A DNA stretch of 64,000 bases from Paenibacillus pasadenensis DSM 19293 (lineage in GTDB: Bacteria; Bacillota; Bacilli; Paenibacillales; Paenibacillaceae). The stretch covers positions 496,001-560,000 of the forward strand of contig NZ_AULW01000001.1 in the NCBI RefSeq assembly GCF_000422485.1. Reading direction: 5' to 3'. The position numbers were made by a program, and so were the translations under genes. Under the pieces are notes generated by a model. That model worked only from the letters and a program-made list of their open reading frames with translations. It had not been told where the DNA came from and made no database searches. The number at the start of each line of letters is the position of its first letter. Within the stretch, counting starts at the first letter, position 1. Positions 1 to 8,769 of this stretch are shown piece by piece.

Positions 1-1824
1 CGCCTGGGCGAAGATCGCCTGGCCGAAGTCGCCCAGCACGGTCATGCGGGCGCGGGGAAACAGCTTCCGCAAATATTCATATTGAACCATCGAGTAGTCC
101 TGGCCTTCATCGACGAAAACATGCCGCACTTGCGTATTTGTCCGCATGCCTTCCACAAGCTCCCGCAAATAAAGGAACGGCGTCGCATCCTCGCTGAACA
201 GCTCCCCGCGAGCCAGCTTCTCCCGGGTCTGATCACAGATATCCGGCCAAAGCCGGGGCGCGGCCGCCTGCTCTGCCAGCGCCGCATAAGCCTGCTCCGG
301 ATCGAACAGCTGCGCGTACAATCCGGCCATGTCGACGAACTGCATCCGCCTCACGCTTCGCCGCAGCGGCTCGAACCGCTCCCGGACGATCGCGCCGGCC
401 AGCAGCTCCTGCTCCCTCTCCGCGTAGTCGAAGTCTCCTTCGTCCCGGCGCCGCTTGTTCTGCACGAACTCCTGGATGCGCTCGTACTGCTCGGCGAAGT
501 CGAACACGCCCCGTTCCTTGTGCAGCTCCCGGTGCACGGCGTCGTAGCGGTCGTTGTCGAGATAGTCGAGCTCCTCGCTCACCCAGTCCGCGCCGCGCTC
601 CTTGCGCTCCAGCCCGGCCAGCTCCTGGAGCAGCCACTCCTGGAGCATGGCGACGCGATTGGCCAGGCGGATCGAACGATCGTACCCGTAAAAGCGCTCC
701 GCCATCCGGCTGGCCGGAATAAGCTCGCGATCTCCAAGCCGGATGCCGCTGAAGCGCATGCCGGATTGCCCCAGCCCTTCCGCATAGTCCCTCAGCGCCT
801 GCAGGAAAGCTCCCGACGCCTTGCAGCGGATGCCCTCCACCCGGGCGTCATGCTCCGGCGAGCCGGCCATCTGCAGGACGTATTCGATAGCATCGAATGG
901 ATCCTCAAGGCTCAGGATCGAGCCGATGCCCTGCTCCAGATATTCTTGGAACGTCGCCTGCTGCATGTTCTCCTCGCCGAGCTCGGGAAGCACGGTCGAG
1001 ACGTAGCTGTTGAACATCGGATTCGGCGAAAACAGGACGATCTGGTCCGCCTTCAGCCGGTCCCGGTTTTTATAGAGCAGGTACGCCACGCGCTGAAGCG
1101 CCGCAGACGTCTTGCCGCTGCCCGCCGCTCCCTGCACGATGAGCATCCGGCTCCTGTCGTCGCGGATGATGGCGTTCTGCTCTTTTTGGATCGTCGCGAC
1201 GATGCTCTTCATCTGCGAGTCTGCGCCCTGTCCGAGCGCCTGCTGCAGCAGCTCGTCGCCGATCGTCAGGCTCGTGTCGAATACGTTCAGCAGCCGGCCT
1301 TGGCGGATCTGGTACTGGCGCTTCAGCTCCATGTCGCCCCGCACGGCTCCGTCCGGCGTGTCGTAGGAGGCTGGCCCCGGAGAGTGGTCGTAGTACAAGC
1401 TCGCGATCGGCGTGCGCCAGTCGTAGACGAGGAAGTCCATTCCTTCCGCGTCGACGAAGGAGGAGACGCCGATGTAAACCGGCTCGGCGGAGCCGACGCC
1501 ATGTTCGCGAAAATCAACGCGTCCGAAGTACGGGGAGGGCAGCAGCCGGGTCATGCTCTTCCATTGCTGCAGCCGCAGCCGGTGGCTGCGCTCCCGTTCC
1601 GAGAGCAGCGCCTCCTGCTGCCGGATGCTGTAGAACGTTTCCTCGAAGTCCTCGTCCGTGGCCGTGTTGACCGTCACTTCTTCCCAAAAGCGCTTGCGGA
1701 TGTCCCCCGCTTGCCCGTGCAGCCCGGCCACCTCCGGCTCCAGCTCGGCGATCCGCTCCCGCAGCTTTTGGGCGACTCGATCCAGCCGTGCCTGCTCTTC
1801 GTTCCATTCTCGCTCATGCCGCAT
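1..1824 (-). CDS. helD: RNA polymerase recycling DNA helicase HelD (3' end outside window)
   Basis: HelD is a UvrD/Rep-type ATPase that pries stalled or post-termination RNA polymerase off DNA. The 608 codons present read without a stop to the window edge. The N-terminal roughly 100 residues are charged and helical (the coiled arm that enters the secondary channel), followed by the signature VYIGVSSFVDAEGMDFLVYD and DWRTPIASLYY, then a Walker A GAAGSGKTSAALQR and, near the cut end, the helicase DEGQDYS (Walker B) and LGDFGQAIFA. The family is about 770 residues, so about 160 C-terminal residues are missing. The start at 1824 has GGGAGGAG about 10 nt upstream. A candidate promoter (TTGCAT, 16 nt, TATTAC) lies at 1888-1915. 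Family assignment is secure. Confidence 0.95.
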   Translation of the reverse strand, partial: MRHEREWNEEQARLDRVAQKLRERIAELEPEVAGLHGQAGDIRKRFWEEVTVNTATDEDFEETFYSIRQQEALLSERERSHRLRLQQWKSMTRLLPSPYFGRVDFREHGVGSAEPVYIGVSSFVDAEGMDFLVYDWRTPIASLYYDHSPGPASYDTPDGAVRGDMELKRQYQIRQGRLLNVFDTSLTIGDELLQQALGQGADSQMKSIVATIQKEQNAIIRDDRSRMLIVQGAAGSGKTSAALQRVAYLLYKNRDRLKADQIVLFSPNPMFNSYVSTVLPELGEENMQQATFQEYLEQGIGSILSLEDPFDAIEYVLQMAGSPEHDARVEGIRCKASGAFLQALRDYAEGLGQSGMRFSGIRLGDRELIPASRMAERFYGYDRSIRLANRVAMLQEWLLQELAGLERKERGADWVSEELDYLDNDRYDAVHRELHKERGVFDFAEQYERIQEFVQNKRRRDEGDFDYAEREQELLAGAIVRERFEPLRRSVRRMQFVDMAGLYAQLFDPEQAYAALAEQAAAPRLWPDICDQTREKLARGELFSEDATPFLYLRELVEGMRTNTQVRHVFVDEGQDYSMVQYEYLRKLFPRARMTVLGDFGQAIFAQA

Positions 1825-1887
1825 GTCCGCACCGACTCCTCCCGTTTTCCTCTGAAAAAGGCATTTGACATCCAGCCGCGACCCATG

Positions 1888-1915
1888 GTAATATTGAATT
1901 AAAGGTAAGATGCAA
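1888..1915 (-). promoter_or_regulatory. Candidate sigma-A promoter of helD
   Basis: Read on the minus strand: -35 TTGCAT (1915-1910), 16-nt spacer, -10 TATTAC (1893-1888), about 65 nt upstream of the helD start in an AT-rich stretch. Match to consensus is moderate; no operator is evident. Confidence 0.4.
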
Positions 1916-2008
1916 TAACTGTGGATTTTAATAAAAAATTGAAGCGACTGGTTTTCTGATGATACCATAGCTTCGTTTTGCGCGCAATGGCGCGGCAGCA
2001 TAAAAAAA

Positions 2009-2030
2009 CCCCCGGTCCGTGGACCGGGGG
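2009..2030 (-). terminator. Rho-independent terminator of the isochorismatase-family gene
   Basis: A perfect 10-bp stem, CCCCCGGTCC with GGACCGGGGG, is followed on the minus strand by seven T residues (2008-2002). It sits 27 nt after the stop of the gene at 2057-2686. Confidence 0.9.
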
Positions 2031-2056
2031 TCTTTCGTTTGCCTTTCGACAAGGCT

Positions 2057-2686
2057 CTATAGATTGACGACTGCCTGCTCGGTCGTCCAGACAGCCGAGG
2101 CGAACCCTTTGAAATTGACGAGAGCGGCATTGAACCCGTCCGCAGGAGCCGCCGTCGCATCCTGAACGGTCGCGACCTCGAATCCCTCCTCGATCAGATG
2201 CCTCATATGGGATTCGACGCACACATTGGATACGACCCCGGCCAGAACGATTTTGCTTACCCCTTGCTTGCGCAGCTGCAAGCACAGATCGTTCGTTGCC
2301 GGGCTGGCGATCTTGTGCGCATTGGCGATGATCGTCTGCCCGTCTTCGAGAAACGGCAGCAGGTCCGGCACGAATGCCGCTCCGGAGGCCGGCGGCACCG
2401 GGCTCCGCGCATCGGGACGATCGTAGGCGTAGGTGGAAAGGAGGAGCGTCTCCTCCGCTCCCTTGAACTGCCACTTATGGTCATGCGGATACAAGTAGTG
2501 GGGAGAGACGAAGACCTTATACCCCTTTTGCTTGGCTGACTGGAGCAGCTTCACCAGGTTGCCGACCGTATTGTTTTGCAAAATGACCGGCTTGAGCAGC
2601 TCATACCCGGGATGCCCCGGCGACAAAAATTCATTTTGCGGATCGGTCAGGACGATGCCGGTCGTCGTCGGATCGACAGTGAACAT
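2057..2686 (-). CDS. Isochorismatase-family cysteine hydrolase
   Basis: A 209-residue alpha/beta hydrolase of the cysteine (isochorismatase/nicotinamidase/N-carbamoyl amidase) superfamily, probably cytoplasmic. The catalytic triad is visible: Asp15 in VLTDPQNEF, Lys125 in ANAHKIAS, and Cys156 in the VSNVCVESH nucleophile loop preceded by the usual cis-peptide region. Length is typical. The substrate cannot be told from sequence: the metal-binding DxHxxxxH of nicotinamidases is absent, so a hydrolase of a small amide or carbamoyl compound is more likely. The chosen ATG at 2686 has GAGGAGG 10 nt upstream; a GTG one codon earlier is also possible. It is a single-gene unit ending at its own terminator. 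Confidence 0.85.
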   Translation of the reverse strand: MFTVDPTTTGIVLTDPQNEFLSPGHPGYELLKPVILQNNTVGNLVKLLQSAKQKGYKVFVSPHYLYPHDHKWQFKGAEETLLLSTYAYDRPDARSPVPPASGAAFVPDLLPFLEDGQTIIANAHKIASPATNDLCLQLRKQGVSKIVLAGVVSNVCVESHMRHLIEEGFEVATVQDATAAPADGFNAALVNFKGFASAVWTTEQAVVNL

Positions 2687-2799
2687 CACGATTCAGCCTC
2701 CTCAGCATGCGATTCTGCACCTAGCCTTCCCCGAAATTTCAAAATCCTTGCAGCGTTGCCAGAGGCCCGCCTGGGCGCGTCAAACCAAGCTTGTCCCGC

Positions 2800-3681
2800 C
2801 TACGCGGTCGGCTCCTTGTTCACCGGATCGGCCAATTGCCTGCGAAGCAGGGCGATTTCGTGCTTATAGGGCGGGTTCTTATATTTGACCGGCCCAAAGG
2901 AAGGCGTCTCCAGCAGCATCGGAATGTCGGCCAGCTGGGGATGATGGACGATAGAATCGAGCGCCTTCAAGCCGATGAAGCCGTGGCCGATATTCTCGTG
3001 CCGGTCTTTGCGGGAGCCCCGCACGTTTTTGGAATCGTTGATGTGCAGCACCTTCAGCCGGTCCAGGCCGATCAGGCGGTCGAACTGATCGAGCACCCCG
3101 TCGAAATCGTCCACGATATTGTAGCCGGCATCATGCACATGGCAGGTATCGAGACAGATGGAAAGGGAGTCGTTATGCGTGACCCCGTCCAAAATGCGGG
3201 CCAGCTCCTCGAATCGGCTGCCGCATTCCGTTCCTTTGCCGGCCATCGTCTCCAGCGAGATCTGGGCTTTGCCGCCAGGCTCCAGCACCTCGTTCAAGCC
3301 TTCGACGATTTTGCCCAGCCCGATGTCGATGCCTTCCCCGACATGAGCTCCCGGATGCAGGACGAGCTGCCTCGAGCCAAGCGCTTCCGTCCGCTCCAGC
3401 TCGTCGCGCAGAAACGAGATGCTGTGGCGGAACACCTGATCGTTCACGGCGTTGGCCAGATTGACCAGGAACGGAGCATGCACGACGATGTCGGCGATGC
3501 CGTGCTCCCGCATATGCGCCTGCCCCTCGGCGATCCGATAGGCCGAGATCGGCTTTCTTCTTGTATTCTGGGGCGCGCCCGTGTAGATCAGGAACGTATT
3601 CGCACCATACGAAGCCGCTTCCTTGCTCGCTTGGAGCAGCATTTCTTTCCCGCCCATGGATACATGGCTGCCGATCCGCAT
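2800..3681 (-). CDS. nfo: Deoxyribonuclease IV (AP endonuclease IV)
   Basis: Endonuclease IV cleaves DNA 5' to abasic sites in base excision repair. The 293-residue protein is collinear with the Nfo family: start [10 protein letters not shown], then [50 protein letters not shown] and [13 protein letters not shown], which supply the His/Asp/Glu ligands of the trinuclear zinc centre of a TIM barrel. Start ATG is preceded by GAGGAGGG. The gene stands alone between a strong terminator (3758-3797) upstream and the isochorismatase-family gene 113 nt downstream. Confidence 0.97.
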   Translation of the reverse strand: MRIGSHVSMGGKEMLLQASKEAASYGANTFLIYTGAPQNTRRKPISAYRIAEGQAHMREHGIADIVVHAPFLVNLANAVNDQVFRHSISFLRDELERTEALGSRQLVLHPGAHVGEGIDIGLGKIVEGLNEVLEPGGKAQISLETMAGKGTECGSRFEELARILDGVTHNDSLSICLDTCHVHDAGYNIVDDFDGVLDQFDRLIGLDRLKVLHINDSKNVRGSRKDRHENIGHGFIGLKALDSIVHHPQLADIPMLLETPSFGPVKYKNPPYKHEIALLRRQLADPVNKEPTA

Positions 3682-3757
3682 GCCGTCCCTCCTCTTTTTC
3701 CGTTCCTTCCCATTCAGCGTTTGCGGAAAAAAGAGTCCTGATACGCTTCTCCCATTA

Positions 3758-3797
3758 AAAAAGCGATGCCGGGGCTTGCCCCGGCATCGCTTTTTTA
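3758..3797 (-). terminator. Terminator of the fucose-type catabolic operon
   Basis: An 18-bp perfect stem, left arm 3758-3775, loop CTTG, right arm 3780-3797, with A6 on one side and T6 on the other, so it can act on both strands. It lies 19 nt past the stop of the FAH-family gene and separates that operon from nfo. Confidence 0.93.
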
Positions 3798-3816
3798 CTC
3801 TTCCGAAGCCTGATCG

Positions 3817-4728
3817 TCAGATCCGAGCCTCCGCGCCCTGCTCCGCCGTCATCCGGTTGCGCAGCGTGCCGAGCTTCTCGATGGAAATCTCAACGACGTC
3901 GCCCGGCTGCAGGTAAACCCGCTTCTCCGGAGGCAGGCCGAGCACGACGCCCTCCGGCGTGCCGGTCAGGATGATGTCGCCGGGCGACAGCGTCATATGC
4001 CGCGAGATGTAGCTGACGATCTCGTCGCAGCGGAAAATCATGTCCGAGGTGCGGGACGACTGGCGCGTCTCGCCGTTCACGACGGCGGAGATCGCCAGCG
4101 CGTTCGGATCGCCGACCTCGTCGGCCGTCACCAGATACGGGCCGAGCGGGCTGAACTTGTCGCATGTCTTGCCGAGCAGCCATTGCGGCGTGCGCATCTG
4201 CAGGTCGCGGGCCGACAGGTCGTTGACGCAGCAGTAGCCGTACACATGCTCCAGAGCCTGCTCGCGCCCGACGTCCTTGGCCGTGCGCCCGATGACGATG
4301 ACGAGCTCCGCCTCGTAGTCGACCTCCGAGCTGACGCGCGGCAGCGGGATGTCCTCCCGATGCGCGGCCAGCGTATTGTTGAACTTGTTGAACAGGATCG
4401 GATACTCCGGAATCGGCGCATTCGTCTCCTCCGCGTGCTTGCGGTAGTTCAGGCCGACGCAGATGATCTTGCCGGGAGCCGTCACGCACGGCCCGAGCTG
4501 CAGCGCGTCCTCGTCCAGCCACAGCTCGGGGACTCCGTCCGCCTGAGCGGCCAGCGTCTCCAGCGTCCGCTGCGCCTCGGCTCCGCCCTCGATCGCGGCC
4601 TCGACCGTCAGCGGCACCTGCCGCCCCTCTCCGAGCCGGATCGCAGCCGCCGCCACGTCCAGCACCCCCTGCTCCGTGCGCACGCCGAGCGCGAGCCGGC
4701 CCTCCTTGCGGTATGTCAACAACTTCAT
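3817..4728 (-). CDS. FAH-family hydrolase, likely 2,4-diketo-3-deoxy-L-fuconate hydrolase
   Basis: A 303-residue fumarylacetoacetate-hydrolase-fold enzyme. The N-terminal small domain (MKLLTYRKEG) is followed by KIICVGLNYRKHAEE, the substrate loop PILFNKFNN and the metal site: EVDYEAELVIVIG, then GYCCVNDLSARDLQ and LTGTPEGV. FAH enzymes cleave C-C bonds in diketo acids. In the non-phosphorylating L-fucose/L-rhamnose routes a member splits 2,4-diketo-3-deoxy-acid to pyruvate and lactate, and that is the most fitting role here as last gene of an operon with FucU and an SDR. It starts 36 nt after the SDR stop. The fold is certain; the exact substrate is inferred from neighbours. Confidence 0.85.
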   Translation of the reverse strand: MKLLTYRKEGRLALGVRTEQGVLDVAAAAIRLGEGRQVPLTVEAAIEGGAEAQRTLETLAAQADGVPELWLDEDALQLGPCVTAPGKIICVGLNYRKHAEETNAPIPEYPILFNKFNNTLAAHREDIPLPRVSSEVDYEAELVIVIGRTAKDVGREQALEHVYGYCCVNDLSARDLQMRTPQWLLGKTCDKFSPLGPYLVTADEVGDPNALAISAVVNGETRQSSRTSDMIFRCDEIVSYISRHMTLSPGDIILTGTPEGVVLGLPPEKRVYLQPGDVVEISIEKLGTLRNRMTAEQGAEARI

Positions 4729-4764
4729 GATCGCCGATTCCCCTTTCTCATGCTTGCCTTGCCG

Positions 4765-5538
4765 TCAGGCATTTTTGCCGAACACGACTCCGCCGTCCAA
4801 ATACAGCGGCGAGCCCATCATGAACTTCGACTCGTCGGAGGCGAGGAACAGCGCGCCTTCGGCGACATCCTCCGGCCGGCCGAGATCGCCGCTCAGCTGG
4901 CGGCTGCGGATGCCGGCGAGCCCTTCCTCCGGGTCCGCGTACGACTCGCGCAGGTACTTCTCCACGAACGGCGTCAAAATCGTGCCGGGCAGCAGCGCGT
5001 TCACGCGGATGCCGTACGGCGCATAGTCGACCTGCATCGACTTGGTCAGCGCGAGGATCGCGCCCTTGGTCGCGGCGTAGGAAGCCCGGCGCGCGAGGCC
5101 GATCTCGGCGATGCAGGAGCTCATGTTGATGACGACGCCGCCGCGGCGCTCCATCATCGACGGCAGCACGGCCCGGCTCGGCAAATAGGTGCCGCGGATG
5201 TTGACGCTGATGACGCGGTCCCAGGCGTCCGGCTCGACCTCGTGCAGCGCGCCGACGCCGCTGATGCCCGCATTGTTGAACAGCACGTCGATCCGCCCGT
5301 GCCGCTCCAGCGTCTGCTGCGCCATCGCCTCCGCCGAGGCGGGATCGGTGACGTCGCAGGCGACGGCGGAAGCCTCGCCGCCTGCTTGGGCGATCAGGGC
5401 GGCCGTTTCTGCGGCCGCCTCCAGGTTGATGTCGGCGACGACGACATGCGCTCCCTCCGAGGCGAAGCGCAGCGCCGAGCAGCGTCCGATGCCCGAGCCG
5501 GCCCCGGTGATCAGCGCGATCTTGTCTTTCAGCCTCAT
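4765..5538 (-). CDS. SDR-family NAD(P)-dependent dehydrogenase of the fucose-type operon
   Basis: A 257-residue classical short-chain dehydrogenase. The cofactor motif TGAGSGIGR is at residues 12-20, NNAG follows in the middle (LFNNAGISG), the catalytic Ser is in MSSCIAEIG and the YxxxK motif is SYAATKGAIL, followed by VNALLPGTI. In fucose pathways SDRs act either as L-fucose 1-dehydrogenase (Campylobacter FucX) or as 2-keto-3-deoxy-L-fuconate 4-dehydrogenase. Because a Gfo/Idh/MocA enzyme is also present and the next gene is an FAH hydrolase, the second role is the better guess. Its ATG overlaps the fucU stop as ATGA (5535-5538), indicating coupled translation. Confidence 0.85.
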   Translation of the reverse strand: MRLKDKIALITGAGSGIGRCSALRFASEGAHVVVADINLEAAAETAALIAQAGGEASAVACDVTDPASAEAMAQQTLERHGRIDVLFNNAGISGVGALHEVEPDAWDRVISVNIRGTYLPSRAVLPSMMERRGGVVINMSSCIAEIGLARRASYAATKGAILALTKSMQVDYAPYGIRVNALLPGTILTPFVEKYLRESYADPEEGLAGIRSRQLSGDLGRPEDVAEGALFLASDESKFMMGSPLYLDGGVVFGKNA

Positions 5539-5966
5539 ATCCGCACCACGCCTTTTGTCAAAATCAGATTGCCGTAAGGAGCCGCCTCGCTCGTCGCGAC
5601 GACGGCATAGGCCCGGCGCGTCCGCTCGTAAAAAGCGAAGCGCTCCAGCTCGGCGATGTCGACCTCGCGCCGCTCATGCCGGCGCAGCAGCTCCCGGTAC
5701 TGCTGCCAGACGGCTGGGGCAGGCGGATCGCCGGGCACGACCGCCATGACGACGGCCGGCTGCGGCACGTAGGTGTCCACCGGCAGCAAGGTCAAGATCG
5801 CGTCCAGCAGCTCCGGGATGCCATGGCCGTCCGCCCGGACGAGCCGCGCCGCCGTCGATGCGGCCGGGAAGTTTACGTCGGCCAGCACAAGCTCGTCGCC
5901 ATGCCCCATCGCCCGCAGCGCATGGAGCAGCTCAGGCGAGAGCAGCGGAGAAATTCCTTTCAGCAT
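5535..5966 (-). CDS. fucU: L-fucose mutarotase FucU (RbsD/FucU family)
   Basis: FucU interconverts alpha- and beta-anomers of L-fucose. This 143-residue protein reads almost in register with E. coli FucU: MLKGISPLLSPELLHALRAM, GHGDELVLADVNFPA, IRADG-like VRADGHGIPELLDAI, and the C-terminal RFAFYERTRRAYAVV and GNLILTKGV. The catalytic His is in GHGDE. The ATG at 5966 lies inside the last codons of the upstream dehydrogenase (7-nt overlap), and its stop overlaps the SDR start. This gene is the strongest evidence that the whole operon handles L-fucose or a stereochemically similar sugar. Confidence 0.92.
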   Translation of the reverse strand: MLKGISPLLSPELLHALRAMGHGDELVLADVNFPAASTAARLVRADGHGIPELLDAILTLLPVDTYVPQPAVVMAVVPGDPPAPAVWQQYRELLRRHERREVDIAELERFAFYERTRRAYAVVATSEAAPYGNLILTKGVVRI

Positions 5967-7072
5967 GCCGCTTCCTCCTCTTCGTTTGCAATTTCGCGCA
6001 GCGCGACCGGCCGGTCCTCGCTCATCGATCGGTAAGCCGCGAAGACGAGCTGCATCGTCTCCAGGTTGTCGCGGACGGAGGTTTCCGGCTCGCGATCCTC
6101 CTCCACGGCCCGCAGCAGCTCGCCCATCGTGCCGAGGAAGGCGTCGGGGAACCATTTGCCGTGCAGCGTCGGAACGAACCAATAATCGGGATGGAGCAGC
6201 CGCGAGTGGAACCTGAGCGTGTCCTCCCGTCCGACCGGATAGTCGTACAGCGAGCCGTTCGTCCCCTGGACGATGCCCTCCGTGCCCTCGAACCGGTACG
6301 TCGCGTGCCAGTCCTCTTCGCCGGCGATATGGTTGTGGTTGTCGTGGACGAGCGCGCGCCGCTCGCCGGGATAGCGCAGCGACAGCATCGTGCGCGTCTC
6401 GCCGACCGTGCGCTGGCCGGGGAAGCGGGCTCCGTCGGCGTAGATCGAGTCCGGCGTGCCGAACAGGAAGCGGATGCTGTCGAGGTAATGGATGCTGTGG
6501 TACATGACCTCCAGCGTCGGCATCTCCCGCAGCCAGCTCCACGCGGCAAAATCCTGGCGGACGTCGACCGAGATCGTCGCCTGCGTCAGCTCTCCGAGCC
6601 AGCCGCGGCTCAGGATCGCATGGCTGGCGCGGATGCCCGGCGACCAGCGCATCTGCTGGTTGACCGCGCCGCGGACGCCGTGCTCGCGGCAAGCGCGCTC
6701 GATGGCGGCCGCCTCGCGGTAGCTTTCGGCGAGCGGCTTCTGGCAAAGCATATGCTTGCCGGCGGCCGCGGCCTGGCGCGCGATGGCCGGCTGCGCCTTG
6801 GCCGGCACGGCGATGTCGACGACGCGGACGGCCGGATCGTCAAGCAGCTCCTCCAGCGTGCGATAGACGCGCGGCAGGCCGAACTGCGCGGCTAGCGCCG
6901 CGGCGCGCTCTGCGTTCAGATCGTAGATGCCGACGACGTTCAGGCCGCCTTTGCGGTAAGCGGGAAGATGGCAGGCGCCGACGATTTCGCCCGCGCCGAT
7001 GATCGCGATGCCGATGCGGGCGTCCTGCGGCAGCTTGGGCTTGTAGTCGAGCTCCAGATCGATGACGTTCAT
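5960..7072 (-). CDS. Gfo/Idh/MocA-family sugar dehydrogenase
   Basis: A 370-residue NAD(P)-dependent oxidoreductase. The Rossmann domain has GIAIIGAGEIVG at residues 21-32 and the family EKP motif appears as CQKPLA; the C-terminal alpha/beta domain contains HSIHYLDSIRFLFG and the DWHATYRFEG strand. Members oxidise sugars or inositols, often at C1. In this operon it is a candidate for the first oxidation step (sugar to lactone); no dedicated lactonase gene is seen, so the lactone would have to hydrolyse spontaneously or by an enzyme encoded elsewhere. The start has GAAGGAGG 5 nt upstream, 10 nt after the stop of the dehydratase gene. Confidence 0.85.
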   Translation of the reverse strand: MNVIDLELDYKPKLPQDARIGIAIIGAGEIVGACHLPAYRKGGLNVVGIYDLNAERAAALAAQFGLPRVYRTLEELLDDPAVRVVDIAVPAKAQPAIARQAAAAGKHMLCQKPLAESYREAAAIERACREHGVRGAVNQQMRWSPGIRASHAILSRGWLGELTQATISVDVRQDFAAWSWLREMPTLEVMYHSIHYLDSIRFLFGTPDSIYADGARFPGQRTVGETRTMLSLRYPGERRALVHDNHNHIAGEEDWHATYRFEGTEGIVQGTNGSLYDYPVGREDTLRFHSRLLHPDYWFVPTLHGKWFPDAFLGTMGELLRAVEEDREPETSVRDNLETMQLVFAAYRSMSEDRPVALREIANEEEEAAC

Positions 7073-7082
7073 AGGACCTCCT

Positions 7083-8351
7083 TCACAGGCTCGGGCCGAT
7101 GCGGTTGATGGAAAATTCCTGATGGCCGAGAATCTCGGCCTTGGTCAGCTTGCCGTCCGCGACCTCGACGATCTCCTGCCAGATCCTCTCGCCGGCCGCT
7201 TCCACGTCGAGCGAGCCGTCCAGCATCGGACTGACGTCGACGTCCATGTTGTCCTCCATGAGCGAGAACGTGCGGCCGTTGCCGGTGATCTTGATGACGG
7301 GAACGACAGCCGAGCCCGTCGGCGTGCCGCGGCCGGTCGTGAAGCAGACGATATGCGCGCCGGCCGCCGCCATGCCGGAGACGCATTCGATGTCGTTGCC
7401 GGGAGAATCCATGAAATAAAGTCCGCCCTCCGGCAGCGGCTCGGCGTATTCGGTGACGCCGAGAATCGGGGACGTGCCGCATTTGCTGATGCAGCCGAGC
7501 GACTTCTCCTCGATCGTCGACAGCCCGCCGGCGATGTTGCCGGGGCTCGGATTGCCGCCGCGCATGTCGGCGCCCATCCGCTCCACCTCGCGCTCAAAGC
7601 GGCCGACGATCGCGTACAGCCGCTCGCGCACCGCGGCGTCCGGGCAGCGCTCGGCAAGCACATGCTCCGCGCCGATGATTTCCGTCGTCTCGCCGATGAC
7701 GACCGTGCCGCCCTCGCGGATGAGCCTGTCGGCCGCGGCGCCTAGCGCCGGATTGGAGGCGAGTCCCGAGGTCGCGTCCGAGCCGCCGCATTTGACGCCG
7801 ACCTTCAGCTTGGACAGCGGCACCGGCTCCTGCCGCAGGCGCATCAGGCCCGCCTGCAGCTGCCGCGCCAGCTTCGCGCCATGCTCGATCGCCTTCACCG
7901 AGCCGCCGACGCTCTGGATGTCGAACCATTCGACCGGTTTACCGGTAACTCGAATGGCGTCGGCCAGCTGCTGCGGATCGACCACCTCGCACCCGAGGCT
8001 GACGATCAGCACCGCGCCGACGTTCGGGTTCGCCCCCGTCCCCGCCAGCACGCTGAACGTGCGGTCCTTGTCCGCCCCGATCTGGCTGCAGCCATGCGGA
8101 TGCGGCACGGCGACCGCGCCCGGCACGAGCTGCGCGATGCGGCTGCACACCTGGTTCGAGCAGATGACGGTCGGAATGATGAGCAGATGATTGCGGATGC
8201 CGATGTCGCCGTTCTCCCTTCGGTAGCCCATGATCGCAGGGGCTGCCTGGCTTGCTGCCGCCTGATCTGCGGCTTGGCTTGCCGCTGCCTGGCCTGACTC
8301 CGTCTGATCTGCCGCTGCCTGGCCTGACGCCTGCCCTTCCGGTTCCCTCAT
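7083..8351 (-). CDS. UxaA-family sugar-acid dehydratase, large (C-terminal-type) subunit
   Basis: A 422-residue member of the altronate/galactarate dehydratase family. The conserved part starts at GYRRENGDIGIRNH (about residue 42) and includes PTVICSNQVC, PHPHGCSQIG, SLGCEVVD, VGVKCGGSDATSG, the Fe-S/metal-type CISKCGTSP and CFTTGRGTPTGSA. It removes water from an aldonic acid to give a 2-keto-3-deoxy acid. The first 40 residues are an unusual Q/A/S-rich low-complexity stretch (EGQASGQAAADQTESGQAAA and on) not found at this point in the family; an internal ATG at residue 41 is an alternative start. The gene overlaps the small-subunit gene by ATGA (8348-8351). In Campylobacter fucose clusters the same split UxaA pair is the presumed fuconate dehydratase. 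Confidence 0.88.
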   Translation of the reverse strand: MREPEGQASGQAAADQTESGQAAASQAADQAAASQAAPAIMGYRRENGDIGIRNHLLIIPTVICSNQVCSRIAQLVPGAVAVPHPHGCSQIGADKDRTFSVLAGTGANPNVGAVLIVSLGCEVVDPQQLADAIRVTGKPVEWFDIQSVGGSVKAIEHGAKLARQLQAGLMRLRQEPVPLSKLKVGVKCGGSDATSGLASNPALGAAADRLIREGGTVVIGETTEIIGAEHVLAERCPDAAVRERLYAIVGRFEREVERMGADMRGGNPSPGNIAGGLSTIEEKSLGCISKCGTSPILGVTEYAEPLPEGGLYFMDSPGNDIECVSGMAAAGAHIVCFTTGRGTPTGSAVVPVIKITGNGRTFSLMEDNMDVDVSPMLDGSLDVEAAGERIWQEIVEVADGKLTKAEILGHQEFSINRIGPSL

Positions 8352-8689
8352 GCTTTTCCTCCTCCTGTTCCAGCAGCCGCGCCGGCCTGGTCGCCGCGTC
8401 CGCGGATGCCCTCGATGTTGTGCACATGGACGTGGCGCCCCGCCTCGATTGCCGTCACGGCGCGGCCGATCACTTCGCCGTACTTGCGCACCTCGCCGCC
8501 TGCCGCTACGGCCGCGATCGCGATTTTGTGGCCGAACGCGACCGGCTCCGCGACGACGACGCTTCCTTCCCGCCCGCCTGTCTTGTAGCGGATCGTCTCT
8601 CCTGCCGCCACATCCCGCAGCGCGGTCGCGACATGGTCGCGGACATCCATGACGATCGCGTCCGCTCCCGCTTCCAACGCATGCTCCAT
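8348..8689 (-). CDS. UxaA-family dehydratase, SAF-domain small subunit
   Basis: A 113-residue SAF-domain protein equal to the N-terminal domain of altronate dehydratase. Key family signatures are DHVATALRDVAAGETI, the beta-clip segment GHKIAIAAVAAGGEVRKYGE and HVHVHNIEG, which carries the histidine pair of the site. It must act with the large subunit encoded by the overlapping downstream gene. The C-terminal tail GRGDQAGAAAGTGGGKA is low complexity, so both sides of the subunit junction carry linker-like sequence, as if a fused ancestor had split (or the reverse). It is the first gene of the operon, with AGGAGGAG upstream, and lies about 60 nt from the operator. Confidence 0.9.
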   Translation of the reverse strand: MEHALEAGADAIVMDVRDHVATALRDVAAGETIRYKTGGREGSVVVAEPVAFGHKIAIAAVAAGGEVRKYGEVIGRAVTAIEAGRHVHVHNIEGIRGRGDQAGAAAGTGGGKA

Positions 8690-8747
8690 GCCTTCTCCTC
8701 CTCTTTGCGCCGGCAGACGACTTGGATCGGCTGGCCGCGCTCCTCGA

Positions 8748-8769
8748 TTTGAGTTATCGGTAACTCAAA
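8748..8769. promoter_or_regulatory. LacI-type operator of the fucose-type operon
   Basis: A 22-bp dyad: arms TTTGAGTTA (8748-8756) and TAACTCAAA (8761-8769) around TCGG. It starts at the -10 element of the operon promoter and covers the expected transcription start, the classic place for a LacI-family repressor, whose gene lies divergently 83 bp away. Confidence 0.8.

Noticed and set aside
82-1902. 606-codon open frame on the plus strand
   Set aside because: Lies exactly opposite helD, whose motifs are unambiguous; composition is shadow-like.
7083-8689. Frameshift splitting a single altronate dehydratase gene
   Set aside because: The two pieces have clean domain boundaries, separate ribosome sites or an ATGA overlap, and split forms are known in this family.
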